Source: Candidatus Leptofilum proximum (GTDB lineage: Bacteria; Chloroflexota; Anaerolineae; Promineifilales; Promineifilaceae). Taken from it: 64,000 bases of DNA. The number at the start of each line of letters is the position of its first letter. Within the stretch, counting starts at the first letter, position 1. The stretch covers positions 5,022,001 through 5,086,000 of the forward strand of contig JADJXK010000002.1 of assembly GCA_016710325.1 (NCBI GenBank), written 5' to 3'. The notes under the pieces are model-generated. The model was not told the DNA's origin. It made no database searches and saw nothing but the letters and a program-made list of their open reading frames with translations. Position numbers and translations under genes: made by a program. Below, piece after piece: positions 43,364 through 52,700 of the stretch.

Positions 43364-44164
43364 TTAAAGAAGACGGCCCTGCTGGGGCGGCCGTATTTCC
43401 TCAGCATCCAGTCCTACAACTTTCTTGAAGCGGTTGGCTGAAGCTGGCGAAAATCCGGCGTAGTCGTCGTTGAAAAAGGCGTAGACGGTAGTAACTTCAG
43501 ATAAGTGGGGCTTGATTTTTTCGTGCCATCTTTGCAGTTCGGCCGTTTTGTCTACCATTTCTTTGTCTTTAGTCGGGTACTGCCCATGCCGTCCCAGGAA
43601 GCGCAGGTATAAGAAGTCGGCCGTGCGCACGATGGTTTTAGGCATATAAAGGTAGTCTGCGGCCGCCCAGCAAACGTTATGCCGTTGCAGCAGTTCGGCC
43701 GTTTCTTCGACAGCCCAGGAATCATTACGAAACTCCGCCGCAAAACGTACATTTTTAGGCAGTCGGCTCAGCAACTGGTCGAGATTGTTGGCCTGCTCAG
43801 AAGTGAAGTCGGGTCCAAATTGGAGCAAAATGCAGCCGAGTTTTTGTTGGAGGAGAACGGCCGTAGCCACAAAAGCCAGCATTTCATCAATTCCCTCAAC
43901 CAAACTGGTTTCATGGGTAATGGCCTTTGGCGTCTTCAAGCAAAAAGTAAAATTCTCTGGTGTTGTCTGGTACCAGCGCACGATCACTTCCGGACGGGGT
44001 GCGCCGTAAAACGAACTGTCGATTTCCACCGTGTCGAACAGAGTGCTGTAATGAGAGAGTAAATTTTTGGCAGGCATCCCGGCAGGGTAAAACGGGCCAA
44101 GCCACCGCTTGTAGCTAAAGCCCATTGTGCCGATATGCCAACTTACACTGCTAGATGTTTCCAT
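43364..44164 (-). CDS. DUF72 family TIM-barrel protein
   Basis: A 266-residue protein of the DUF72 (YecE) family. It opens WHIGTMGFSYKRWLGPFYP and continues with LLSHYSTLFDTVEIDSSFY, FCLKTPKAITHE, LLQFGPDF, RFAAEFRNDSW, and ends with TVYAFFNDDYAGFSPASANR, all family landmarks. The ATG at 44164 has GAAGGAG upstream and is preferred over one 10 codons earlier. The fold suggests an enzyme, but no reaction is known for this family. No operon partner. Confidence 0.9.
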   Translation of the reverse strand: METSSSVSWHIGTMGFSYKRWLGPFYPAGMPAKNLLSHYSTLFDTVEIDSSFYGAPRPEVIVRWYQTTPENFTFCLKTPKAITHETSLVEGIDEMLAFVATAVLLQQKLGCILLQFGPDFTSEQANNLDQLLSRLPKNVRFAAEFRNDSWAVEETAELLQRHNVCWAAADYLYMPKTIVRTADFLYLRFLGRHGQYPTKDKEMVDKTAELQRWHEKIKPHLSEVTTVYAFFNDDYAGFSPASANRFKKVVGLDAEEIRPPQQGRLL

Positions 44165-44387
44165 CGTTGACTCCTTCAAACTTACCTTTTCCAAGAGGTA
44201 TTATAAGGATCAAGATGTGCACATTACAAAACTCTACTAATCACCTTACTTTTTCACCAACCTTTGTAACCGTTCACCTTTACACACCGGGCACCAAATC
44301 GAAGGTTTCCTGGCCAAATTTCCCGACACTCCCACTCGTCATGAAGTGACTTGTGGCTCGCAAGCCCCCCTCGACAGGAGAAATTTC

Positions 44388-45074
44388 ATGACTTACTTTT
44401 TGATCCGCCACCTTTTACGGTCAAGGCTTATACTGCTGTTGACTATCCTAACAGTATCGACTTGTACTTTGGCCAGGAATTCTGCACAAGCACCGGAATC
44501 AGCAGCGCCTGATCCGGAGATAGTTTTTGTTGGTGATGTGGGTTCCTTTCCCGCAGGCTGTGGCCCTCAAGACATGGTAGCGATTGTCAACCACTTTATC
44601 GAGATTTATAACGCTGGTGATGTGGCTGAATTAGAACAATTTTTTGCTGACCAATTCACCTGGTATACAGATGGCGTAGCTGAGGGAATCTGGGTTGACC
44701 CGGCAACTTATTTCGAAACGTCCAGACGGGATGAACTGGGAGAATATGTCTATTTGCGCCATACACGGGGAGAACGTTTAAAACTGCTGGAGATTTCGGT
44801 AGCTGGCCCCGGCTGTCATGATGGTATGGATATTACGTTTACACTGGCCCGTGAAGCAGATGATTTGCCAACAACGCCTGAGCATCCCATTAAGGTTGCC
44901 AGGGGCAAAGGGATGGTCACCTGTCCAGAAAAGAGGATTGCTGTGTGGAGCATGGCCACACAGCAATTGGGAAACATCCCCGAAATAGTGGCTCAGGACG
45001 CATCGTATAATGTTGTGTTTGATGACCTGCCGGCTAAGATCATCGTGCATGCACGTAATGAAGGAGTCGAATGA
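44388..45074 (+). CDS. Exported protein with SnoaL/NTF2-like domain
   Basis: A 228-residue protein. A positively charged start and hydrophobic helix (SRLILLLTILTVSTCTLA) act as signal or membrane anchor. Residues about 70-180 look like an NTF2/SnoaL-type cone: VAIVNHFIEIYNAGDVAELEQFF, FTWYTDGVAEG, then beta strands. The start at 44388 has AGGAGA upstream. The family is not firmly recognised; no catalytic residues can be named. It is convergent with ctaA, four bases apart. Confidence 0.6.
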   Translation: MTYFLIRHLLRSRLILLLTILTVSTCTLARNSAQAPESAAPDPEIVFVGDVGSFPAGCGPQDMVAIVNHFIEIYNAGDVAELEQFFADQFTWYTDGVAEGIWVDPATYFETSRRDELGEYVYLRHTRGERLKLLEISVAGPGCHDGMDITFTLAREADDLPTTPEHPIKVARGKGMVTCPEKRIAVWSMATQQLGNIPEIVAQDASYNVVFDDLPAKIIVHARNEGVE

Positions 45075-45078
45075 TCGG

Positions 45079-46164
45079 TCAGTCGCCGGTTTGGGCAACG
45101 GCCGTTGCCGGCTCCGCAATCTGCTCAGGAATAGGTGTGTGCACAATTTCGTAGCGAATGTATACGGCAATGATGAACAGCAGCAGCCCCAACGCCTGGT
45201 GTGACAGCGCCAAAACGATCGGCACGCTAAACCAGATGGTGCTAATGCCCAGGACGATCTGCGCCCCTACAAGCCAAAGGAAGTACACAACTGCTCTATG
45301 CACGTTGGCCGAGTAGGCATGGCGCTTGGTAATAAAGTAGAGCCAAACGGCCGCTCCCAGCACCACAAAGGCAAACCAACGGTGCACAAAATGAACCCCA
45401 ACCGGCGCCGAAATCAGGTTTTGCCACCAGGCGTCAAACTGAGTAAACAGCGTGTTGGGGATCCAGCGCCCGGCCATCAACGGCCAGGTGTTGGAAATCC
45501 AGCCGGCTTTTAGTCCCGCTACAAAACCGCCGTAGGTAATCTGAATCACCAAAATTGTTAGAACCAAAGCCGACAAAACGTACGGCAGCGACCCGCGTCC
45601 CTTGTTGATGACCGGAGGAAAATGATGTACGTGGCGCAGCGCCGTCCACATTGTCAGCGCCAGCAAGAAGAGGGCCATGAGCAGGTGGATAGTGAGCCGG
45701 AAATGGTCCACCGCCGGGTTTTCTACCAGGCCGCTGCTGACCATATACCAGCCTAAAAAGCCCTGAAAGCCAAACAAGGCGCCAATGAGCAAATAGACAA
45801 AGGATTTCCGCCACGGAATAATCCCCTTGTACAGGTAGTAAAACAGGGGAATCACCACAATCAGCCCGGCAAAACGGGCAATCAGCCGGTGGATGTACTC
45901 GACATAGAAAATTTCTTTGTACTCCGACAGCGTCATGTTGTTGTTGATGAACATGCCTTCCGGGGTTTGCTGGTACTTGGCAAACTCAGCTTCCCAGGCA
46001 GCCTGGCCAATGGGGGGGATAACGCCGCTGACCGGATTCCACTCTACAATGGAAAGCCCAGAGCGTGTGAGCCGCACAAAGCCACCAAATACCACCATGA
46101 TCATGATGAGGCCGCACACCACAAAAAGCCAGCGAATGATTTTTTTATTGTCTTGTTCTGACAT
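45079..46164 (-). CDS. ctaA: Heme A synthase (COX15/CtaA)
   Basis: This membrane enzyme hydroxylates the methyl group of heme O to make heme A for aa3-type terminal oxidases. The 361-residue chain has eight predicted helices and the four conserved His contexts: VEYIHRLIAR, DHFRLTIHLL, VHFVHRWFAF and LALSHQALGL. The start GGFVRLTRSGLSIVEWNPVSG is the type-2 COX15 signature (shown in part). The ATG at 46164 has CAGGAG upstream. Its presence implies aerobic respiration with a heme-A oxidase. A promoter with a Fur-like element lies at 46257-46284. Confidence 0.95.
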   Translation of the reverse strand: MSEQDNKKIIRWLFVVCGLIMIMVVFGGFVRLTRSGLSIVEWNPVSGVIPPIGQAAWEAEFAKYQQTPEGMFINNNMTLSEYKEIFYVEYIHRLIARFAGLIVVIPLFYYLYKGIIPWRKSFVYLLIGALFGFQGFLGWYMVSSGLVENPAVDHFRLTIHLLMALFLLALTMWTALRHVHHFPPVINKGRGSLPYVLSALVLTILVIQITYGGFVAGLKAGWISNTWPLMAGRWIPNTLFTQFDAWWQNLISAPVGVHFVHRWFAFVVLGAAVWLYFITKRHAYSANVHRAVVYFLWLVGAQIVLGISTIWFSVPIVLALSHQALGLLLFIIAVYIRYEIVHTPIPEQIAEPATAVAQTGD

Positions 46165-46256
46165 CTTTTGCTCCTGCAAGTTGTTTTCTTTCGAGAGAAC
46201 AACCTTCCAGAGGCGTAAAGGCCCCCAGAAGGTTGAACAATCCTCTTCCGGCCCCG

Positions 46257-46284
46257 ATTATACCAGGAATGATTCTCATTTCAG
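46257..46284 (-). promoter_or_regulatory. ctaA promoter with candidate Fur box
   Basis: On the minus strand CTGAAA (-35, 46284-46279), a 16-base spacer and TATAAT (-10, 46262-46257), about 95 bp before the ctaA start. The overlapping TGAAATGAGAATCATTCCT (46283-46265) matches 12 of 19 bases of the classical Fur box. The remaining gap to 46528 holds a GGACCA...ATCGC/GCGAT...TGGTCC hairpin near 46360-46390 and nothing coding. Confidence 0.5.
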
Positions 46285-46528
46285 ACGAGAAAAAAAACAT
46301 AATGACATTTGACGGAAATATGGATGATTTTTGTCAACAATTGTTTTCGGGGGGGATTGGACCATTTTTATCGCTTGGCGATTTGGTCCGAAAAAAGGTT
46401 TCCGGTGTGAAATTGCGCTCGTTTCTAGGCAAAACGGCCGTATCCAGGACGCACGGTTTATCCCCAAGTCAGCTGCTTTCTGCTAAGATGCTCCACAACC
46501 ATTTACCAACCCTACGAAACGAGATGAA

Positions 46529-48025
46529 ATGATGAAAAAATTTGGCTTGCTGCTGTTGTTTGGACTGCTGCTCATCGCCTGTGAGGACGTGTCAGACGAG
46601 TATGTGGATGATATTTTTGACGAACCTGCCGCCCTTGAAGCAGACCTGGCTGATGATGCGGCGGATACGGCCGTCACCGAGCCCATCGCCTTCCAATTTA
46701 CCGACTGCCCCTTCGATGTGCCGCGCGGGTACGAAATTGAATGTGGTTTCCTCACCGTGCCCGAAGATCGCAGCGACGCCAGCTCGCCCACCATTGAGTT
46801 GGCTGTGGCCATCGTCGCCGCGCCAGATGGGGCCAGCGCACCGCCCATGCTTTACCTGGCCGGCGGCCCCGGCAGCAGCGGCCTCGAAGATTACCTGGTT
46901 GACCCCGAGAGCTGGGAATTCCCCTTCCTGCAAAACCGCGACCTGATTTTGCTGGACCAGCGCGGCACCGGCTACTCCGAACCCACGCTGGACTGCCCTG
47001 AATTTGTCGAAGCCGACGAGCAGGACAATCCGGACACCCTCTGCTATGACCGGCTGGTTGACGAAGGCGTTAACCTGATGGCCTATAACACCCAGGAAAA
47101 CGCCGCTGACGTGGCTGCCCTGCGGCTGGCTCTGGGCATTGAGGAGTGGGACTTGCTGGGCATCTCCTACGGCACCCGGCTGGCGCTGGAAGTGATGCGC
47201 CGCTACCCTGAAGGCGTGCGCGCCGTCATTCTGGACTCGCCCTTCCCACCCAACGCCGATACGCCAGTGGACGAAGTCTACAGCTTCACCGATGCTCTGG
47301 CCGAGCTGTTTGTCGACTGCGAACGGGACGATTACTGCCGCGAAAATTACCCGGACCTGGAGTCACTCTTTCTGGACACCGTACAGCGGCTGAACGAAGA
47401 CGAAACGGCCGAAATCTACGGTGATGATCTCGTCTTTGCCCTCAGCAGCGCCTTTAGCGACACATCGCTGATTCCCCTACTGCCGTACGTGATTTACGAG
47501 GTGAGCAACGACAATTTTGACGCCCTGGACGAGATCAGCGCTGAAGAGGGGTTTGCCCGGACAAAGTACCAGGACGACGAGGACCGCAGCGACAGCGAAG
47601 GCATGTACAACTCGGTGATCTGCCACGATGAGTATGCCCTGGGTGACTACGAGCGGGTGGAAACGGCCGTCGTCGGTACAATCCCCCCAGAGCTAGAAGG
47701 CGCCCTGCTGCAAAACACGTTTGATTTGGTAAGCCTATGTGAGTATTGGAATCCGATGGAGCAGGTGGATAATACGGCCGTCTCCAGCGCCATCCCCACC
47801 TTCATCCTGGTTGGCCAGTACGATGTGGCCACGCCGCCGCGCTGGGCCGCGCTCACCGCCGCCACCTTGCCCAACAGCACCGTGGTTGAAGTCCCCGGCG
47901 CTGGTCACTCCCTGCTTGGCACCGTCGAATGTGCCACCACCATCACCGATGAGTTTCTGGCAAATCCAGACCAATCGCCAGACACCACCTGCCTGGACGA
48001 CATCGAATGGCCCTACTTTGAATAA
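46529..48025 (+). CDS. Alpha/beta-hydrolase lipoprotein (peptidase S33-like)
   Basis: A 498-residue exported lipoprotein with lipobox LLIACED, an acidic linker, then an S33-type alpha/beta hydrolase of the tripeptidyl aminopeptidase kind. The oxyanion region is LYLAGGPGSSGL, the nucleophile elbow is GISYGTRLA (Ser), the acid lies in ILVGQYDVATPPRWA and the His in GAGHSLLG. The characteristic DQRGTGYSEPTLDCPE motif is present. Length matches secreted bacterial members that take tripeptides or esters. It is extracellular and membrane-anchored; the substrate is not predictable. Confidence 0.88.
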   Translation: MMKKFGLLLLFGLLLIACEDVSDEYVDDIFDEPAALEADLADDAADTAVTEPIAFQFTDCPFDVPRGYEIECGFLTVPEDRSDASSPTIELAVAIVAAPDGASAPPMLYLAGGPGSSGLEDYLVDPESWEFPFLQNRDLILLDQRGTGYSEPTLDCPEFVEADEQDNPDTLCYDRLVDEGVNLMAYNTQENAADVAALRLALGIEEWDLLGISYGTRLALEVMRRYPEGVRAVILDSPFPPNADTPVDEVYSFTDALAELFVDCERDDYCRENYPDLESLFLDTVQRLNEDETAEIYGDDLVFALSSAFSDTSLIPLLPYVIYEVSNDNFDALDEISAEEGFARTKYQDDEDRSDSEGMYNSVICHDEYALGDYERVETAVVGTIPPELEGALLQNTFDLVSLCEYWNPMEQVDNTAVSSAIPTFILVGQYDVATPPRWAALTAATLPNSTVVEVPGAGHSLLGTVECATTITDEFLANPDQSPDTTCLDDIEWPYFE

Positions 48026-48033
48026 AAGGTTGT

Positions 48034-48067
48034 GTGGTAGGGTCAAGGCATGCCTTGACCCTACCAC
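48034..48067. repeat. Perfect 34-bp palindrome
   Basis: GTGGTAGGGTCAAGGCA followed directly by its exact reverse complement, nine bases after the hydrolase stop codon. The zero-length loop makes a cruciform or a very stable hairpin possible. Confidence 0.9.
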
Positions 48068-48084
48068 GGGCATGAAACGAATTA

Positions 48085-48400
48085 TCAGACGACAGGAATC
48101 TCTTCCACTGCCTCGGTTTGCCCCAGGCCCAGCAGCCGCAGCAGCGGGCTAACCGGCATGTCGCCAATGACGCGAAACGAGGCGTCGGCCTTTAGCTGGC
48201 TCAGCGCGCTGGTCAACGGCTCTTCGCCACCACCGGCCCCAGCTGCTCCACCACGTCCGCCACCTTCAGGCTAGACAGCATGCGCGGATTCACCTCGGCC
48301 AGTACTTGTTGCAGATAAGGCCCAAACTGGCTCAGCTGTTGCGAGTTGGTGTTTGCTCGCTGGCGGCGTACGGAGTATCCTCTAGTGGCCACACCACGGA
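48085..48400 (-). pseudogene. Remnant of the 3' end of an unknown gene
   Basis: On the minus strand QQLSQFGPYLQQVLAEV and MLSSLKVADVVEQLG are followed, after a one-base frame change near 48225, by EEPLTSALSQLKADASF, VIGDMPVSPLLRLLGLG and QTEAVEEIPVV with a stop at 48085. Coding character is clear across both frames but no start or upstream part exists; upstream bases become non-coding beyond about 48400. It resembles the C-terminus of a larger helical protein; the family is not recognised. Confidence 0.5.
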
Positions 48401-48467
48401 CTTGCACACAGTTTCATAAATCTTGCCACTTGGTTGAGCCTAAATGGAATAACTAAAGGAGTAACCG

Positions 48468-49709
48468 TTGGAAGAGGAAATCGATTTACGTCCGTACGTA
48501 GAGGCCTTGTTCAAGCGTCGCTACTGGATCGTCGTTTCCGTGATTGTTGTTGGGTTCACCACCTTCCTTATTTCAATCAGTCTGCAGCCCACCTATGAAG
48601 CCACCGCACTGATGGTCGTCACGTCACCTCAGCAGGTGGTACTCGATTCACTCACTCAGAGCACGGTCGATCCCAACTTTACCTCGGTCAATGAGCCTAT
48701 GCTCTCCATGGAAGCATATGCCACCCTTGCCAGCAGTGATGAGATGATGCAGCAGCTGCTGGCCGCATTAGACTTGCCGGCCGGGGAGACGTTAGATCTG
48801 GAGCGTTTACGGAAGCTGTTAACGGCAGAACCGGGCAGCGATCGCGGCCTGATTCGTCTGACCGCCAAATTCGGCGATGCGCAGACAGCGGCGTATATCG
48901 TCAATACCTGGGCGGGCTTGTTTGTGCCTTGGGTAAATGAAACCCACAGCGTCGCCAATGCCGAGCGCCTGGACTTTTTTGAGACGCAGCTGGCGATGGC
49001 CCGCAGCAATTTAGCCGCTGCCGAAGAGGCGTTGATCATCTACCAGAGAACGAATCGAGCGGCCGTTTTACAAAGCAAACTGGATGCCTTATCTCGCACG
49101 CTGGCAGAGCTGCTGGCAGAGCAGCGCGTTCTGGCTTTTTTACGGCGCGATGCCGAGCAGCTGCAAACGCAGTTGACCACCGAGGCCGAGAACGCCGATG
49201 CTCCTTTTGCTTTTCAGCTGACGGCCCTCAGCTTGCAGCTGCGCGCCTACAGTGCAGAAACGCCCACCAACGTGGAGTTACAGCTGGCGGCGGAAACACC
49301 CTTAACAGGAGCCGATCGAGGGGAACAACTGAATTTTTTGGCTGGCCTGGTGAGCAGTTTGGCAGCGCAGCAAACGCAGAATGAAGCAATGGTGGATGAA
49401 GTAGAGCCGCAAATTTTGGCTCTTCAAGAAGAACGCCAGGCGGTTCTTACGGAACAAGTGCGGCTGCAGCGCGCTCAACAGGAAGCAGAGGAGACCTACA
49501 CAGCCCTGGCGCGTCGCGTGGATGCCGAACGAATTTCGGCAGAAGACACAACCGGCGGGGTGAGTCTGGCCAGCAGTTCGGCCGTACCACAGCGACCTGT
49601 TAGACCAAGGATATTTGTAAATGTGCTGATTGCCACGTTTACTGCGTGGGCGTTAGCAATCATGGTTGTGGTGGTTCATCAATGGATGAGAACATGGGAA
49701 AAGAGCTAA
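48468..49709 (+). CDS. Wzz-type chain-length/polysaccharide export protein
   Basis: A 413-residue polysaccharide co-polymerase-like protein. After IDLRPYVEALFKRRYW comes the first membrane helix (IVVSVIVVGFTTFLISI), a periplasmic part with SMEAYATLASSDEMMQQLL and a long coiled coil (about 175-350), and a second helix near the end (VLIATFTAWALAIMVVVV). This is the Wzz/GumC layout without the cytoplasmic tyrosine kinase. The start is a TTG with AAAGGAG six bases upstream. Wzz proteins set glycan chain length; no other glycan polymerisation genes are adjacent. Confidence 0.8.
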   Translation: MEEEIDLRPYVEALFKRRYWIVVSVIVVGFTTFLISISLQPTYEATALMVVTSPQQVVLDSLTQSTVDPNFTSVNEPMLSMEAYATLASSDEMMQQLLAALDLPAGETLDLERLRKLLTAEPGSDRGLIRLTAKFGDAQTAAYIVNTWAGLFVPWVNETHSVANAERLDFFETQLAMARSNLAAAEEALIIYQRTNRAAVLQSKLDALSRTLAELLAEQRVLAFLRRDAEQLQTQLTTEAENADAPFAFQLTALSLQLRAYSAETPTNVELQLAAETPLTGADRGEQLNFLAGLVSSLAAQQTQNEAMVDEVEPQILALQEERQAVLTEQVRLQRAQQEAEETYTALARRVDAERISAEDTTGGVSLASSSAVPQRPVRPRIFVNVLIATFTAWALAIMVVVVHQWMRTWEKS

Positions 49710-49763
49710 GCAGATGTAGCTTATCATAGATTTCGCCCAGCAGTTGGTGTAAGCGGCCGACTG

Positions 49764-52700
49764 TTAACTGGCCGTCCGCCGGTTGGCTTCCCGTTCGTAT
49801 TCGGCCCGTAATTCCGGCGCTAGATGGTCTAAAATGCCCTGCGCCTGGACGGCCGCAGCCGAGTTCTTCTTCGGCTCTGCGCTTATAAGTGCCAGGCTTT
49901 TAACGACTTGCACTGCTCTAGCCGTTTGTCCCAGTTCCTGGTATAGCGTCAGCGCCAACTGATAATAGGCTACGGCCTCTTCCCACTGCCCTTCGGCCAC
50001 GGCTGAATTGCCCAGTCCCGCCAGCGCATTGGCTTCCTGCTGGCGCGCGTTGAGAGTGCGGGCGATAGTCAGCGCCTGCTCAAAATGCGCGCGCGCCCCA
50101 GCATAGTCTGCCTGCACCAGAGCAACCTCACCCAAATTATGCAGGACGACTGTTTCCGACACGCGGTTGCCGACAATCTGGCTGATGGCCAGGCTCTGTT
50201 TAAAGTTATCGGCCGCACCAACATAGTCGCCTGTTTCGAAGGCAACCTCACCCAGGTTATTGAGCGTCCGGCCTTCTGCCGCCCGGTCACCGATCTCGCG
50301 GCTGATGGTAAGACTTTGTTCATGATAAGCCAGCGCTGCCGCGTAATTTCCCAGGTTGGTGGCCAGAAGGCCCAGGTTGCCCAGCGTATAGCTTTCAAAT
50401 CGCCGGTTGCCGGTGGCCTGATCAATGGCCAGACTTTGCTCATAGTAAGCCTGCGCCTCTGCGTAATCTGCCTGGTACCAGGCAACAATACCCAGATTGG
50501 CCAGCATTCTAGCTGTCTTTTTGACATCGTTAAGCGCCTGAGCCAAAGCCATGCCTTGCTGCAACCTGGCGCGCGCGGTGAGATAGTCTGCCTGTCTGGT
50601 AGCAGTGACGCCAAGTATCTGGAGAATATCGGCCTCGGCAGATTGATCCCCCAGCCTACGGGCGATTTCCAGGCCTTGTTGCAGGCGCTGCCTGGCGTCC
50701 GAGAAATTTCCAGACTGGCTGGCCAGAGCGGCCCAATGTAGCGTGGCCCGGACGCGGCGGAGGTCATCGTGCAGCGCCTCCGCCAGCGCCTCTAGTGCCT
50801 CCAGGTCCTTCTGCTGCGCCTCACGTTCTCCCAACAGGTTGTAAACTTCTTCCCGCGCCAGATGGATATCATAGCGTCGGGCTAGCTCACTTTCCGGGAC
50901 CAGCGCCAGCGCCCTGCTGAAGTAATTCAGAGCCTCGGTATTGCCAAAGCGAGCGGCTGCCTGCTCTCCGGCCTGAAGGAGGTAAACGGCCGCTTGCTCT
51001 CCTTTACCAGCCTGTTCCAGGTGCTCGGCAATCAGACCCGTGTACTCGCTCTGTCGTTCGCCGCTGTGAGTAATGAGCCATTCGGCAACCAGGGCATGGT
51101 AAGTTCTTCGCAGCCGCTTGAGGACGCTTTCGTAGGTCACTTCGCGCAGCAAAGCGTGTTTAAAGATGTACGCCTTTGTGTCGGCAAAATCTGAAATCTC
51201 GCGTGGGAACACCATCTCTTTCTGGCTAAGCGCGGCAAACAGGTGGTTTAGGACCTGCTTCCTTTCTTCGCTCTCCATCTTGTCTTCCTCAACCAGACTG
51301 GCTACCACGTCGTCCCAAAACAGCCGGCCCACGACAGACGCCCGCTGCAGCTCAACTTTTTCCTCCGCGGCCAGGCTGTCGAGGCGAGCCTGCAAGATGC
51401 CCATAAGGGTAGACGGCACCTGCACTTCAACCAGGCGAGAAGGCTCTACGCTCCACTGCTCTTCACCCTTGATAATTACGCCGTCGGTGATCAACATCTT
51501 GATCAGCTCTTCGACGTAGTAGGGGTTGCCCTCTGCTTTTTCTACGATTAATTCGCGCAGGTTGGTAGGCAGATCTGCTACTTTTTGGAGGATCTCCATT
51601 ACTAACCGCTGGCTATCACGTTTTGATAGGGGCGTAAGCGGGAGTAGTATGTGCCAGAGCTGGCCTTTACCCCAAAACGGCCGTCTCTGCCATAACTCTT
51701 CGCGGGCGGCACAGACGATGAGAAGACGCTGCTGCGGCAGTCCCTGCGCCGACTGATTCAGCGCATTCAGCGAACTGTCATCGGCCCAGTGAATGTCTTC
51801 CAAGAGTATAACAACCGGCTGACGCAGCGACGCAGCCCGAAAGTAATCTGTCAGGTAGACGAGTGCCCGATCGCGAAGCTGCTGGGCGTCGTTCAAAATG
51901 CTCGCCAGAAACGGACTGTCGCTGAAATCAAAGCCAGACAAGTGGCCCAGCACGTGCGCCTTCAGGCGGCTCTCGTCTCCTGAGCCTAAAACTTCAGCCA
52001 TGCCCTGCTCCATCTTTTGCCACAAATCAGCCACGGAGTCGCTCTCCTGGATTTGGAAGCGGAAGGCAAAGAGATCGCGCAGAAGAGAGTAGGGAAGGGT
52101 TTGCATCTCCTGCCGGGCCCGACCCTTGAAATAAAGGACACGTTCCGGGAGCACGTCCAGCCACTGCACGAACTCATCCAGCAGGCGCGATTTGCCGACG
52201 CCAGCGTCGGCGCTGATGGTGACCATCTGCCGCTCGCTTTCATCAACGGCCGTATAAAATGCATCCTGCAAGACTTTGAGCTCCCGTTCGCGGCCGATCA
52301 TGCGGGTGCGAATGCCTTCTACGCCGCGGCGGCCCAGGCGAAAAGCCCGTGGCCGGGCGCGCTGCACCAGATAAACGAGCACGGGATTGTCAAGGCCTTT
52401 TACCAGTATGGGGGCCAGCGGCTCCACGTCGAAAATGCCGCGTACGTGCTGAAACGTGTGGTGAGAAATGAGCAAACCGCCGGGGGGCGCGGCGCTCTCT
52501 ATACGGGCGGCTAGGTTAACGGCCGTTCCCATTATTGTATTCGCGCCCTCGACACCCTCGCCCATCGCCACCAGCCCCGTGTTGGCGCCGACACGCACTT
52601 GGAAGGAGTCGATGCTTCGTCGGGCGACCAGTTCACTCCCGTACGCTTTAGCGGCCTCCAGGATGGCCAGCCCGGCGCGTACGGCGCGCTCGGCGTCGTC

